The translations under genes were made by a program, and so were the position numbers. DNA of 64,000 nt from Salvator merianae (taxonomy: Eukaryota > Chordata > Lepidosauria > Squamata > Teiidae), in NCBI GenBank assembly GCA_003586115.2, contig QVOM02000042.1, positions 38,046,019-38,110,018 of the forward strand. Reading direction: 5' to 3'. Under the pieces are notes generated by a model. The model saw nothing but the letters and a program-made list of their open reading frames with translations, was not told the DNA's origin and ran no database searches. Below, piece after piece: positions 46,055 to 57,722 of this stretch (position 1 is the first letter of the stretch; each line of letters starts with the position of its first letter).

Positions 46055-46930
46055 GCTCCCTTATCTCTTGGATGCGACTGCCTACTCAGGAGTCATGTAA
46101 AGCTTTCCAAAGGAGCTGAGGTTGTTGGATAAAGGACCTCACAATCTTGTGCCCTACTTCTGCAGTGATGGTTGGTGTAAAACTATCACTTTATTTTTCC
46201 CAGAAATCAACTCTTTGCAAAACCAACAATGTTTGCAGTAGAATATTTTTTAAAACATATTACCTCATAAAGTACCTATTTCTCTCCAGAGGCTGTCAGT
46301 GGCTATTATTCATGATAGTTTTATGCTACTTCTAGGATCAATTAATAGTTTTAAAAACAACTCATAGTTGCCTCCTGTTCTGACTGTAGGCGTCTCATAT
46401 CTGTTGGTTATTCTGTGTGCCAAACAGAATACTAGACTTTAAAAATCACTAACATGAGTTTGATTGGTTTTTATTTGTTCTTATGTTGAAGAAAGAAAAA
46501 AGCTTGCATAAATTAGGAGCCTAGAATCCTGTGATTTTTTTGGGGGGAGGGGAGAGGGCATAGTGGTGAATCTGAACACTCACAAGCAACCAAGCACTCC
46601 CTACTTGTTTAAACAGTAGAAGAATAATTACTGTGAACCATTTCAATTCATTAACAAAGGGGATTTTAGCATGGAGACTGTCAAGTCATAGTTACATAAA
46701 ATTTACTTCATGTTTTATTCACTAATAAGAGGATTAGCTTGTTGACTTGTAAGGAAAGCATCATTAAAAAAGGAATAATAAAAAAAAATGTAGTTAACAT
46801 AGAAAGAGAAAAATTATAACGACACTTGGAATACAATATTACAGATGTATTTTACAAATAGTGGAATTGCAGCAAATTGTGTGCTTTATTGCAGCATTAA
46901 AGCTGTGTTCAATTGACATAGCTTTAAATC
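46055..46930. other. Unassigned stretch
   Basis: AT-rich; no feature recognised. Confidence 0.4.
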
Positions 46931-47600
46931 TATAGTGAGACCGCACTTGGAATATTGTTCACAGTTCTGGCCACCTCACCTCAGAAAGGATATTGTGGAA
47001 TTGGAGAAGGTGCAGAAAAGGGCAACCAGAATGATCAAGGAGCTGGAACACCTTCCTTACGATATCAGGCTGCAACGCCTTGGCCTCTTCAGCCTTGAAA
47101 AGTGGCATTCAAGAGAAGAATTGATTGAAGTATATAAAATCATGCATGGTATGGATAAGGTGGACAGAGAGAAGGTTTTTTTCTCTATCACACAACACTA
47201 GGACCAGGGGCACTCTCTGAAGCTGATGGGTAGGAGAGTTAGGACCAACAAGAGGAAGTATTTTTTCACCCAGAGGGTAATCGGACTATGGAATTTATTA
47301 CTGGATGAGGTGTGACAGCCATCAGCCTAGATAGCTTTAAGAAAGGACTGGATAGATTCATGGAGGTCAGGTGCATCAATGGCTACTAGAATTTATGCCT
47401 AGATACTGTCTCCAGGTTGGAAAGACAGGCAGGATGTCTGTAAAACCATTTGCGGGGAGTCAAGAGCAGGTGAAGGTTTTGCCTTTTATTCTGCTTGAGA
47501 ATGCCCAGAAGCAATTGGTGGGCCACTGTGTGAAACAGAATGCTGAACTAGATGGACCATGGCCTGATCCAGCAAGGCTCCTCTTATGTTCTTATGTTCA
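46931..47600 (+). pseudogene. CR1 LINE 3' end (ORF2 C-terminus)
   Basis: The frame from 46935 encodes MRPHLEYCSQFWPPHLRKD and ELEHLPYDIRLQRLGLFSLE, then EELIEVYKIMHGMDKVDRE. This is the conserved 'RPHLEYC.QFW.P...KDI..LE.VQ..AT..I..L' C-terminal region of CR1 reverse transcriptase proteins. A stop at 47201 breaks the frame before the DSFK(N)RLD-like block encoded near 47330-47370. The 3' end is CTTATGTTCTTATGTTC, the CR1 terminus. Heavily 5'-truncated and non-functional. Confidence 0.9.
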
Positions 47601-48558
47601 CCCACATGTGTTCTTCTGGGGCCAATATCACCCATTCACTCTTCTATTAGAACGCACCTCTCTATAAATCATAGATGGCTATCCAGCAGACTGCTCCTTT
47701 CCAGAGCCAACAAGCAGATTATTTCCACTAAGTGAAAAAATGCATGGTGAGTCAGAAAGAAATGAGAGGACAGAAGAGTTTTCCAGTGGATGTCTAAGAT
47801 GTCCAAGGCATTCCATTTCACTTAGCATATTGATGATGTTTAATGAATACAGTGGAAACGATGCCTTATGGGAGATCTCCCACCTGAATTTCAGGAAGGC
47901 ATGAATCTTAGTGTACACATGGACAGGAATAGATTAGATCATGTCAGTAGTCTCCAAACCTGTATTGGTCTAAAGTACAATCTGCACAATACCATAATAG
48001 TCCTATGGAAAAGCTCAAAGATGGTGAAAATTGCATCACCCCATGCCCATCAAACTCAGATCCCACCACAGAAGGGTGGAAAGTACTATCAGAAGAACTT
48101 AACCCACAAAGCAGGAGAAAACGCTCTGACCATGCTTTTCCCTGCTCTCCTACCCAAAGGGAAGCTATCTGAAAGTATTTCCAGTAGTCTGAAAAACATG
48201 GGCCTGTTTCAGAAGGTGCAGAAAATGGTCAATTTCTGCAGCCATTTCCTGTGTCTTCCGAAGCAGTCCTGGTCAAAGCATCAAAGCCAGGGAACAAATT
48301 TCCTCTGGCTTTGATGTTTTCACTGTCATGGGTGGGGGCAGGGCATGCAGGTAGCACACTTCCCAGTTTTATGGCCGGAGTGAGCTGGCCACATTGGTGT
48401 TTATTAAAATAATAAACTACATGGACTACTCTTCTATTGGCTTAAAGGAAGGGTTGTTTGCTTTATCCTATACACCTAATTGTGGTACAGAATTCTTCAG
48501 TTTTGAGTTGCTTTGGTTTTGCGCCCCAGACATCACTTTGGTGGGCATTTTTTGAACT
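47601..48558. other. Unassigned stretch
   Basis: The 148-residue frame at 47868-48314 has no recognisable domain or splice context. Confidence 0.4.
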
Positions 48559-48586
48559 TGTGTGTGTGTGTGTGTGTGTGTGTGTG
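48559..48586. repeat. (TG)14 microsatellite
   Basis: Uninterrupted TG dinucleotides. Confidence 0.95.
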
Positions 48587-49785
48587 GTTGTAAAACTAGG
48601 GGATAAGTTAGATAGCAAAATCTGATGGCTCCGACAACCATTTCCCATGCCATCCCTTCCTTTCTCCATATTTGGCCTCCATGTGCTATTCTGGACCAGA
48701 CCACCATAACATCAGGCACTCTCCCATTAATCTAGTCCGAAAGTTCCAACAATGGCCTCCACTTCCCACAGTGGTAGTAACTCATATTAGAGAGTTAAAG
48801 ATCAGCCAACATCACTGCCCTACTCTAGCGAGATAAGCTGTTGGCAGGCATGAAAACTGGGATGTGGAAGGACAGAGCTACACCATCCAGAATTGCACAC
48901 CTCCTAACTTCCTGGATTTGACACCCTATGGCACTCTTGTCTAAATTCACTTTCAAGTTATTGGTTCATATCCAGCCCATTACTGCTTTCAGGCAATGGT
49001 CAAGCACATGAGTTATGTGGGATGGAATGTTCCCTGCATATCTCTTGAAGATCTTCCCCAGAACCTTCATATAAATGTTTAAGAGCATCTAAGTGCTTCC
49101 CTGTTCAAACTCCACTCATGTCAAGGGATTAAGCTGCACTGCTGAGGAGGAAGCAAGGTAAGGTATTTTGCTTTTATAACTTTTACAGCAGCATATTCTA
49201 TGCCCAGTTACAATGGGTTGAGAATGGGGTAGACTGGCTGCTGCCACTGCCGTTCCCTCTGTGTCAGAGTCACTACCCTAGACCCAAAGTCAGGAAGAAA
49301 GCAAAATGCAGCTAAGTATGTTATTTCACTTTATTATGATAACAGAATGCAATGAGCATACAGAAGTATCAGGTATATGAAACATTTCAATGAGATTGCA
49401 TTTCCCATGTCTCCATGGTCTAGCACAAAACAGCTTAAGGTTCTCATAACAATCTGTGTTCCCCTTATCTACATTCCTGCTAACCACCAATGAGAGGGAG
49501 CATTGGGTATGTAAAAAAAGCAAGTAGATATAGCTGTGACTGTGAGACAGACAAAGATGGCAGTGCTGTGGTCATGGTGCTGACACTCTGCCATTATGTT
49601 AGCCCAAAATGGTGAGAGAGTGAAAATGTAGGATGCAACATTTTTACTTCCAAAAGTTTTTTCTCTCTCTGTATTTCCAGATGTTAAAATATTCCTTCAA
49701 TGTGAAATTACAGTAAGGTTTAGAGGAATTTCAATAGAAACTGAAAGTAAGAGTAGTTCTTTAAAGTGATGTTCCCTTTCATCAC
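48587..49785. other. Unassigned stretch
   Basis: No recognised repeat or exon. Confidence 0.4.
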
Positions 49786-49876
49786 TGGGTCCATCGTAGT
49801 CTGTATTAGCATGCAGATGGCAGGTTCCTATTTTGGGATCTGATCCAGAATAAGGCCCAGAGCAGAAAGGGTCATG
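49786..49876 (+). mobile_element. Right half of a 180-bp foldback MITE
   Basis: TAGTCTGTATTAGCATGCAG, ATGGCAGGTTCCTATTTTGG and AGAGCAGAAAGGGTC follow the right arm of the 44924 and 45114 copies; the left arm is missing. Confidence 0.65.
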
Positions 49877-50029
49877 GTGAACATCTAGATTTTGTTCTGG
49901 CATATTCACATCGAAAAAATGTAGAATTTTCGGTTAGATGCTATTTTCTCTTCCTGTTATGAAATTATAGGTAGTGGATCAGGCAAATCCAATTTTTAAT
50001 ACTACAGAGGGTTAAAATGTTTGTGTGGG

Positions 50030-51300
50030 ATTGATAAAATACAAGCTTCATTGGTTTCATATGCTGTGGATAAAAAGGAGCATTTTAAGCTCCAGCGCCC
50101 TCATTCCTGCATGTTGTGAACAATGCAATTCATTAATTTAAATTTTATGAAAAGTACATGCTGTTTAAAGCAAGCACTTTGGCTTGTAATGGGCTCTATT
50201 GCATTTTAAGATCCTTTCTAGAGACATTTTATTGACCGGGCAGCCCAATTAGGTCTGTAAAATAATGTCAGGATGATCTGGCTTTATAGGTGCTCAGTGT
50301 TAATTGCTCTCAGGACTCCATTAAAATTGTTTAGATTCAATAGCTGGTAGTCCGAGTAGAAGGCAGGAAATTAGTATATCCAACACACATAGTAAACATC
50401 ACTTTCAGAGATAGCTATTTTTCACAGCACCTCTCTGTTTTAACAAATCTGTCGCTGAAGCACTTCTCAAGAGTCATTCTCCTTTATTTATCCCCTTCCC
50501 TTTTGTTCGCTCTTTATTTTTTTCATTCATTTGTTCACACCTTCTTTTTTTCCCGAAATGCTGCTTGGAAAGAATCCTCTTTGCCTGCCTTGGATACCTG
50601 CCTGCGAGAAAGGCATGGGCTAGAAGTATTTCCCATCCATTACTTCAATGCAAATGTGAGCTTGCGGAACATGAACAGCCTCCAGATTTAAATTGCACAG
50701 CTGCAAGGGACACTGACTAGGAAAGTGGACTTACCTGAATAATGGATAAGGTGTTAAAAGAATTACTGTGATAATGAATGCAATACATTAAAGCACCGTC
50801 ATTATCGTTGTTCGGCTGTCTGATTTCTGGGCTCTTCATTTCTTCTGCCCCACCTTCCTCTGCTCATTGCTGAACAGTCTGATCTCCATCTCCTCGCTGT
50901 GCCTTGACAATCTCTGCCTCTTGTCTTACAGCCTTTCTTTGAAAACTATTCTGCCTGAGCCACCACAGTTAGAGCAGCCTTCTAAGGTGTTATTTCATCA
51001 TCTCTGTGGTCCTGTTAAGCGCCATCATTATCAGGAAGCCTGCTCCCGTATACACAGCCAAATTTTACCTTTCCTCCCTACCACCACACCCATTTTGCAC
51101 GACTTTAACTACTTTTTGAAGTATCACAGCAGCATTGATGGCATGGTTAGAGTAAATGACTGTCAACAATTACCGCTCTTTGCTTTTCTCAGCCAGTTGA
51201 TGGATATTCGAGATGCAATAGGAGGCGACATCTTTTCCCATATTATGAGCAGTTTCCTTTATGTCTTTTCCTGCTGCAAATTTCATTTCTAGAGCTGTTC
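50030..51300. other. Repeat-poor block, possible conserved non-coding sequence
   Basis: No transposon similarity. It has several homeobox-like ATTA/TAAT words in mixed-complexity context: CAATTCATTAATTTAAATTT (50128), CCCAATTAGGTCTG (50245), GATAATGAATGCAATACATTA (50770). The 141-residue frame at 50867-51292 lacks protein features and is not called. Regulatory function is a guess from texture. Confidence 0.3.
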
Positions 51301-51916
51301 AACTTTGGCATTCAGCTACATGACGGAGAAGTACAAAATTCCATAATTGTGACAATAGTTAGCATTTAAATTGCACATTCTGAGACTTGGAAGTTCTTCA
51401 AATATATTATCTTAGGTATTTTTACAATGTCATTATAATAGGGGGCAGTGTTATTATCTCCCAGTTGTAGATTTAGGATGGGCAAATACTGAAGCTGAAT
51501 ATAAAAGAAGCCACCTTCTGCTGAGCTGCACCAAGTAGCTTAATACAATCTTACCCTGTGTTACTCGCTGGTGACCTAGAAATCTAGTATGCTCTCATTT
51601 CAAGGAAAAACTAAGGATAAAGAAAGTAATAGCATTATAGGAATAAGAAATAAAGAAAATAATTGACCTCCAGAGCAGCCTGTTTACTGTCCATGAGATC
51701 TATATTGACCATTTTGAGAACCTCTTGATGCTGAGGCTACATTCACACATAGCAAAAAAGGGCTCAAAAGTGCCTTAGAGCCAGTAGTGTGTGGACCTTG
51801 CTTTTTCATCTGAATTCTAATCCACCTTTTCTAATCTAAAATGTTCATCAGAGTGGGGAGGGAAGGATCCCATCTGCAAATTATCCCTAAACCACCTCAA
51901 GCATGCTTTGCTCTAC
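51301..51916. other. Unassigned stretch
   Basis: GCTACATTCACACATAGC near 51740 may be a MITE tip; no element defined. Confidence 0.4.
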
Positions 51917-51919
51917 TAT

Positions 51920-52394
51920 GGGCATGTTCACACTTGCTGGCCTGGTATGGTATAATAATACCATATCAGGCTGCTAAGAATCAGGCATGGAGGTGGCCAT
52001 CCACACTCGGAGGGCTGGAAAAGACCTGTATTGGACCACCAGTACTTGAAGTGCAGATGGCCCAACTCGACTAGCTCTGATCTCCATGGCAGCAGCTGTG
52101 GCAACATCTGGTACTTCCCTGGATGTTGTCATGCCGATTGGGACATGGCACGCAACTGCACAGCTGTGACACCATGTCAGCTTGCAGCATTGCACTTGGA
52201 AGTGGGTGCAAACATTGTTGACTGGGAGCTTACTAGCTGCTCCAAGTCAAGCTGTGGACAGCAGTTTAGTTGTCCACAGCTAGTAATTTCTGGGAGCAGC
52301 TGGGAGCACGCTGGGACACAGCAGCAGTGGCGTGCGGATGGGCCCGTCGAGTGAACATTCAATCTCTTACTAGTGGATAGGTGTGAACAGGTCT
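51920..52394. mobile_element. 475-bp MITE, PIF/Harbinger-like
   Basis: GGGCATGTTCACACTTGC at the left; the right end complemented is AGACCTGTTCACACCTATCC. TAT is duplicated on both sides (51917-51919, 52395-52397) within a CTATG context. Internal hairpins include TGGTATAATAATACCA and the AGCTGTGGACA..TGTCCACAGCT pair around 52247-52282. Non-coding. Confidence 0.75.
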
Positions 52395-52397
52395 TAT

Positions 52398-53439
52398 GTG
52401 TGAACATAGCATCACTGGAAGTAGTAGTCAAAGAAGATTCAAAGTGAAATCTTTCCCAGTCTACCTGAAGATACCTAGGATCTAGGTTATCTGTAATTTT
52501 CAAGCCTGGATATACTTGTCACAAACTTGTGAAGGCCTTCAGTAATCTATATGTTAATAACTATACAGTAAACTGTCCAAAAACAGTAAGATAGTCAAAG
52601 ATAAGAAGTTGGAGTGAAGGCATCTGCTAGGTTATTTAGTGGGGAAAATTAAAGTGCTGTACCGTATTCCTGTGAGATATGAAACCAAGTTTAGAGTGTT
52701 AGTTCAGTGAATCCTTGTTATTATTTTTTAAAAATATTTATCCATTGACAGGGATCAAAACAAGAAAAACAATTCATGTAAGGCCAACTTCAGATGCATG
52801 TAGAGCTACATCAATATTAGTGTAACACAATAAACAGCAAATTTAAATGGTTAAGGCTGGGTTCACAAGCAGTGTGAAAAGAACACCTCCGAGGCAGCTT
52901 AGAGGCTGTGAATCCATATGTGAATGCAACCTGAATCCAATACCTATCAAAAATATCTTTCTTAATATTACAGGGGTAAGATTTTATTTAAATTAGAAAA
53001 TGTAAATTAGTTCAGTTTCCCAGATCTTAAAATCACAGTCAAGCAGTGACATTACAGATTTATTCCTATTTAAATATGCAATAAATGATCTCTATCCCTT
53101 AAAAAAAAATCTATTTTATACTTACTGTGTAAGAGGTGTAGTTTGGATGCTGCTCTGTTGATTAGAACAATCTAATACATTTTCTGAAACCAACTACTAA
53201 TCAAAAAGCTGTTTAAATCTCAACAGGATTTGGCAATAATCATTCTAGCTGCTATTAACAAAAAATCCAAAAGAAGTTTACCCATTAACCTTTTGTTATC
53301 AGCATCATAAATTTATAATAATGCCAATTGTGATGTTTTATAAATTTCCTTCCTGGTAATTTTCTAGAAAGGCTGATGTCTAGAACAGAAGAACTTTGGT
53401 TATGCTCACCTACAGTACGAAAAGCTCAAAAGCATCTTA
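52398..53439. other. Unassigned stretch
   Basis: AT-rich; GGGTTCACAAGCAGTGTG at 52859 may be another MITE tip. Confidence 0.4.
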
Positions 53440-53700
53440 GGACCTTTTTGCACTTACCTGCATTTGGCCAAGATCAGTGGGTCTGGAAATAGCATGGGAA
53501 GGTGTGGACTGGATTAGTGCCATCTGCACTGATTAGTGCCATCTACACTGATGGTGCATTGTGACCACAAAGCTCGTGCAAGGTTCATGGCCACACCCCA
53601 ATATCTCTGAAGGCAAGACCCCTTGGTAGTCCCAAACATGGGAGGCATGCCTTCTGCACACCTCCTGTGTTCCAGATCAGAAATGTTCTGGCCTACTAGT
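53440..53700 (+). mobile_element. MITE fragment with ACTTACCTG-type end
   Basis: GGACCTTTTTGCACTTACCTG matches the complement of the 45694-45714 end. GATTAGTGCCATCT(G/A)CACTGAT is tandemly repeated at 53513 and 53532. No right end found. Confidence 0.4.
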
Positions 53701-54159
53701 GATCCAATTAAATGGGTCTACAAGTGATCTGGGCTGGGTACTGCTGAATCAGCTACCTCTACAAGTTCTCAATGTCTGCATGATTTCTACTGCTACAGAC
53801 GAACAAACAAACTTAGGGTTTGTTCATACACAGTTAAAAAATGTGCCTCAGAGGCAACTTGAGACGGTTTGCAGGTGGGATCATTCACATGTCAGTCTGC
53901 CTTTCCCTCTTCTCATGAACATTCTAGGCTAGAAAGGTGGATTAAAGATGGGGTAAGAATGCGGATGCCACACACTTCCATCACTAAGGCAGTTTGTGAT
54001 GCTTTTTTTTTTGTTATATAGGCACGCAGCCATATTTATCCTGCTAACTGAGCACCACCACAAGTTTTTGGAACCTCTTTAGCTAGTTGGGGGTAAAAGT
54101 GTTATGAATATTATAGTTTGCCTTACATTTCAAATTCAGCATTGTACATATAGCATTTT
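53701..54159. other. Unassigned stretch
   Basis: No feature recognised. Confidence 0.4.
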
Positions 54160-54245
54160 CCTCTCCTCTCCTCTCCTCTCCTCTCCTCTCCTCTCCTCTC
54201 CTCTCCTCTCCCCTCCCCTCCCCTCCCCTTCCCTTCCCTTCCCTT
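54160..54245. repeat. (CTCTC)n / (CCCTT)n pyrimidine microsatellite
   Basis: CCTCT pentamers change stepwise to CCCCT and then CCCTT along the tract. Confidence 0.95.
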
Positions 54246-54805
54246 CAGTTCCACACAAAGCCAAACTGATAGTGCTTTTCTTCAAGGGTTAAGTGAAAGA
54301 CACACTGTCATTGACATCTTCAGAGCTGTCCCTCTGTTCTTCCTTTGTTTTCTGATCTGAATATGGCAGAGATGACAATCAGCAGAGCTCTTCTTGCAAC
54401 TGGATGAGTAACCCTGTAAAAGCCCATTGCGGTTGGCTCATTAGGAGCAAGAAGGAGGAAGTGATGTCATGAATACTTCCAGAGTGTCAGAGCAAGACCC
54501 CAGTTGTTATTGTCTACTTGGGGATGCCTAGGAGAACATACTAACCTATATTCTGCAGTGCACATATAGTCTGAAGGTGCAAATAGCTCTTTCAAACTAG
54601 TTAGAAATAACTTCTTTGAGACATGCTGAGTGCTATTTTCTTCCTCTATCATGTAAATGTGTAGGACCGAAGAAGCACCCATCTAGCCTTCATTTATGTT
54701 GTGCAGTGCTGGCCTTTGTGCAACTTGATGCTTTGCTTTTACAGACGTTCCTTATCTTTCCTTATCTTGCCAATGTCTTTTGTAACCAAGTTATATTGAT
54801 TTATT
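54246..54805. other. Unassigned stretch
   Basis: No feature recognised. Confidence 0.4.
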
Positions 54806-54910
54806 AGCAAGGGAGTCCAGTAGCACCTTAGAGACTAACAAAGAGAAAGAAGTTGGTAGCATGAGCTTTCATAGACTAAGCCTACTGCATCAGATGCAAT
54901 TCCACTGATA
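54806..54910 (+). repeat. Reptile interspersed repeat fragment
   Basis: GGAGTCCAGTAGCACCTTAG, AGACTAACAAAG, ATGAGCTTTCATAGACTAAG, CTGCATCAGATGCAATTCCA. This order is a familiar recurrent repeat in reptile genomes; I do not assign its class. Confidence 0.5.
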
Positions 54911-54923
54911 TATTAGGCAACCC

Positions 54924-55130
54924 ATACAGTGTAGTGGCTAAGCCATTGGACTGGGATTCAGGACTCCTTGAGTTCAAATCTCCATTCAGTTCACTGGGTG
55001 AACCTAGATCAATTATTATCAGTCTAAGATAATTGACAAGGTTGTGAGTATCAAGTGGAGGGGAAGAGAATGACCTTGAGTTCTTTGGAAGAAAGATGAC
55101 TATAAATGTAATAAATAAAAGAAAAATATG
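54924..55130 (+). mobile_element. tRNA-derived SINE with L2-type tail
   Basis: Head TGTAGTGGCTAAGCCATTGG (A box) and CTTGAGTTCAAATCTCC (B box), body TTCACTGGGTGAACCTAGATC and AAGGTTGTGAGTATCAAGTG, and a 3' end AAAGATGACTATAAATGTAATAAATAAA. A different family from the other SINEs here. Confidence 0.7.
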
Positions 55131-56945
55131 GACTCAGATGCAGACAGCACATGAATGCTTTTAGAAGAGTATCGCTACTCTGTTTGCGTGATTATAGGTG
55201 TTGTGCTTCTGTCCTTTGGATTCTCTTTTTTTCACTCTCTACTGGGCCAGAACATCTCTCTGCAGTTTTGGTGGGCAAATTGCGGGTGTTGGATTATGCT
55301 GGAGCTTGAGTAATTTTATTTTTCATTATTGACTAAAGGCAGCTCTTTGTAGAAAAAAGTTTGAGAGCCCAAGTATCTCTGAACACACATAGATGCCAGA
55401 GCTATCAGCAACCTCCTGTGGTGCAGAATTAGACTTAAATATCTCTGAGTTCAGGAGTGAATGAAAGTAAAACATTCAAAGATAATAATAGGCAGAGCAG
55501 AAGGAGAACATAAAATTCAAGGGAGAGTTGAAGTAGAAAGAATAAAAGTATGTAATTTCTTTCCAGATAATTAAAGGAAGATTGAAATTCTTCTGCAAGT
55601 GCAAGGGGGGGGGGGAGATACACATTTCATAAATGTAAAGTGTTTTAAAACCTCTCAAATGTGAGGTGTAGCATTTTTTTAAAAGGCAGACAGCAAAACT
55701 GTCGAGACACTTTAGGTCCCTGCTTCTTCGAAGGAAAGGTCACCCTGCTGGCTCTCCAAAACGCGAACAGTAATCTTTCGTAAGCAGCAGAGTACTTCTA
55801 TTATCAGCTAAGCAAGGTCCCATTGTCAGTGACTGACAAGGTTTCCACCTCCAGATTTCTCCCATAACCATGCTTAACAACTCGGGGCTTTCAGGCTACT
55901 GCTTGTGATGAAAATTCAGCAGGGTGGAGAGAGAGGTGCAAAATTCAGCAGAGGGCCTCATGTTGCGAACATCAGTTATCCCTGTCCTTGGTGACAAGAG
56001 TGTTCTGCTTAGCAATGCAGAACATTCTAAGGCAGAGTGCAAGCCTCCCTACTTTTGCCCCAGGTCTGCTAAAAGCCTATTAACTCACCTGGCTCAAAAT
56101 GTTAGTTTGGTGGTACTTTAAAAATCCGCCGATCCTTTTTAAGTCTGTTCAAGTGAAGCCACGGCACAAGACTGCACTGAACTAACAAAAATGGCTGTGT
56201 CTGTCTAACTGTGAGGTTGTAACCCTGATCTCTGTTGCCTGGGAATACTACGATTTGGGTAAATATGAGGTATTAAGTTGCTGCAATCAAGCATACATTT
56301 AGCAAGCCGTTTTATAATGAAAATACTGTATTAACCTGTTGCTATTGCTACAAGAATAGCGGGTGAAAAGTTTGTTTTGTTTTGTTTTTTAACCCACAAA
56401 CCTATTTGTGGCCTGCTATAGATCAGAATCACATTTGGTACCTTCCATCAAGCCACGCAAGTCAAAGTAGAGCCGTCTTCCACTGCTCCACCACTGGTTA
56501 CTCTGGATTGTTATTGCAATTTCATTATCTTCATTTTTCTTTAAAAGACCCAGGTTCAGTTCTTGCTATGACAGAGTGGGGGAGCTAAGGGAATTCCAAA
56601 GACTCAGAAGGGACAGGGGCGAATGACTATTCTTGGGCCCGAAATCCTACCTTCAGAATAGGTGGGAAACTGGGCTGGGGAACTGAGTAATCGATTGGGA
56701 ACATTCAAGCTGTCCAGATCACATAAACAAGTCACATTAATCCAGTCAGGTATTCCATTTGGGCACCCACATTGGCATGTGCTTCTGCAGGTGCCCTAGC
56801 CCAAGGCATGAACTCTTTACAGATCAAGTGTGGGCTTCCTGCAACACGTTGACAAGATAAGTTGTGGCACAAAAGCGACTTTTAACAGGAAAACAGCCAG
56901 GGTCAATGATTCTGAGTCAGGGGTCCCAGCAAGGAAAGGATTGCT

Positions 56946-56946
<1 letters not shown>
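55131..56946. other. Unassigned stretch
   Basis: G run at 55605-55615 and TTTTG run at 56373-56390. The part at 55690-55920 is repeat-free with mixed complexity. Confidence 0.4.

Positions 56947-56977
<31 letters not shown>
56947..56977. repeat. (GAT)10 microsatellite
   Basis: Uninterrupted trinucleotide repeat. Confidence 0.95.
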
Positions 56978-57333
56978 TGAGTTGAAGTGCTATTTTTTTT
57001 TTAAATGGGATTCTGACCTGAGTGCAATTCCAATTGATGCAGATGGTCTCTGGCACCATCCAGTCCAGATCCCAAGACTCTGATAAGCTCAATATGCAAC
57101 AGAAGGGGCCTCACCAGCCATTTTCTGTGTCCACTGACCTGAAGAAGCTGCTAGGATGCAGGTGTGTCCCCTTGAGCGGCAATAGGGGTGGCAGAGCTAC
57201 TGACAGTGAGCAGTAGAAAGAGGTCTCACGCCTCCTTCTGCCACTCTGTCCTTCAAGTGACATTTTTGATTTACAAGGAGAACAATGCTATGTTTGTAGC
57301 ACTCTTCCCTGTGCCACCTGGATCCTGCCCAGG
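56978..57333. other. Unassigned stretch
   Basis: No feature recognised. Confidence 0.4.
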
Positions 57334-57341
57334 GGTGTTAG

Positions 57342-57399
57342 CAGCGGCGCCCTGTGCCTTTAAGGGGGGGTGTTCGCGCAAGTGCCATGGCCGCCGCTG
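57342..57399. mobile_element. 58-bp hAT micro-MITE with perfect target duplication
   Basis: Left end CAGCGGCGCC and right end GGCCGCCGCTG are inverted repeats. The octamer GGTGTTAG is duplicated exactly at 57334-57341 and 57400-57407. An 8-bp duplication and CAG(T/C)GGCGG tips fit hAT. The interior (CCTTTAAGGGGGGTGTTCGC) resembles the arm of the element at 44520, so this is probably an extreme deletion derivative. Confidence 0.85.
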
Positions 57400-57407
57400 G
57401 GTGTTAG

Positions 57408-57624
57408 GGAATAGGAAAGAGAATAAGTCACTATTTTTTCCATATAGCAGAAAATGAGATGACTTAACAGGCTTGCATTCACTGCAAGGAATTGCTGTTC
57501 TTTGGGAGCCTGCAGATGACAAGGGGAAATGGCAACTCTTTCAGAGAAGCCAGCATTTCCTGGACTTGAGCCTCTTGGAAGTCTGTCAGAGTGGCACAGC
57601 CCTGTGGCTTTGCACCAGTTTTGT
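57408..57624. other. Unassigned stretch
   Basis: No feature recognised. Confidence 0.4.
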
Positions 57625-57722
57625 ATGAATAATATTTATTTAAATAGGTTTCTACCCTTCCCTTCTCCCCCAGGCATCAGGGTCAGTCTCACAGGGATTA
57701 AAACATGCATTAAAAGCAAAAA
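57625..57722 (-). mobile_element. L2-like LINE 3' fragment
   Basis: ATATTTATTTAAATAGGTTTC, CCCTTCTCCCCCAGGCATCAG, GTCTCACAGGGATTAAAAC: the reverse of an L2-type end. Confidence 0.55.

Noticed and set aside
47868..48314. 148-codon open frame (+)
   Set aside because: No domain, repeat similarity or splice signals.
50867..51292. 141-codon open frame (+)
   Set aside because: No recognisable domain; lies in a repeat-poor block whose interest is more likely non-coding.
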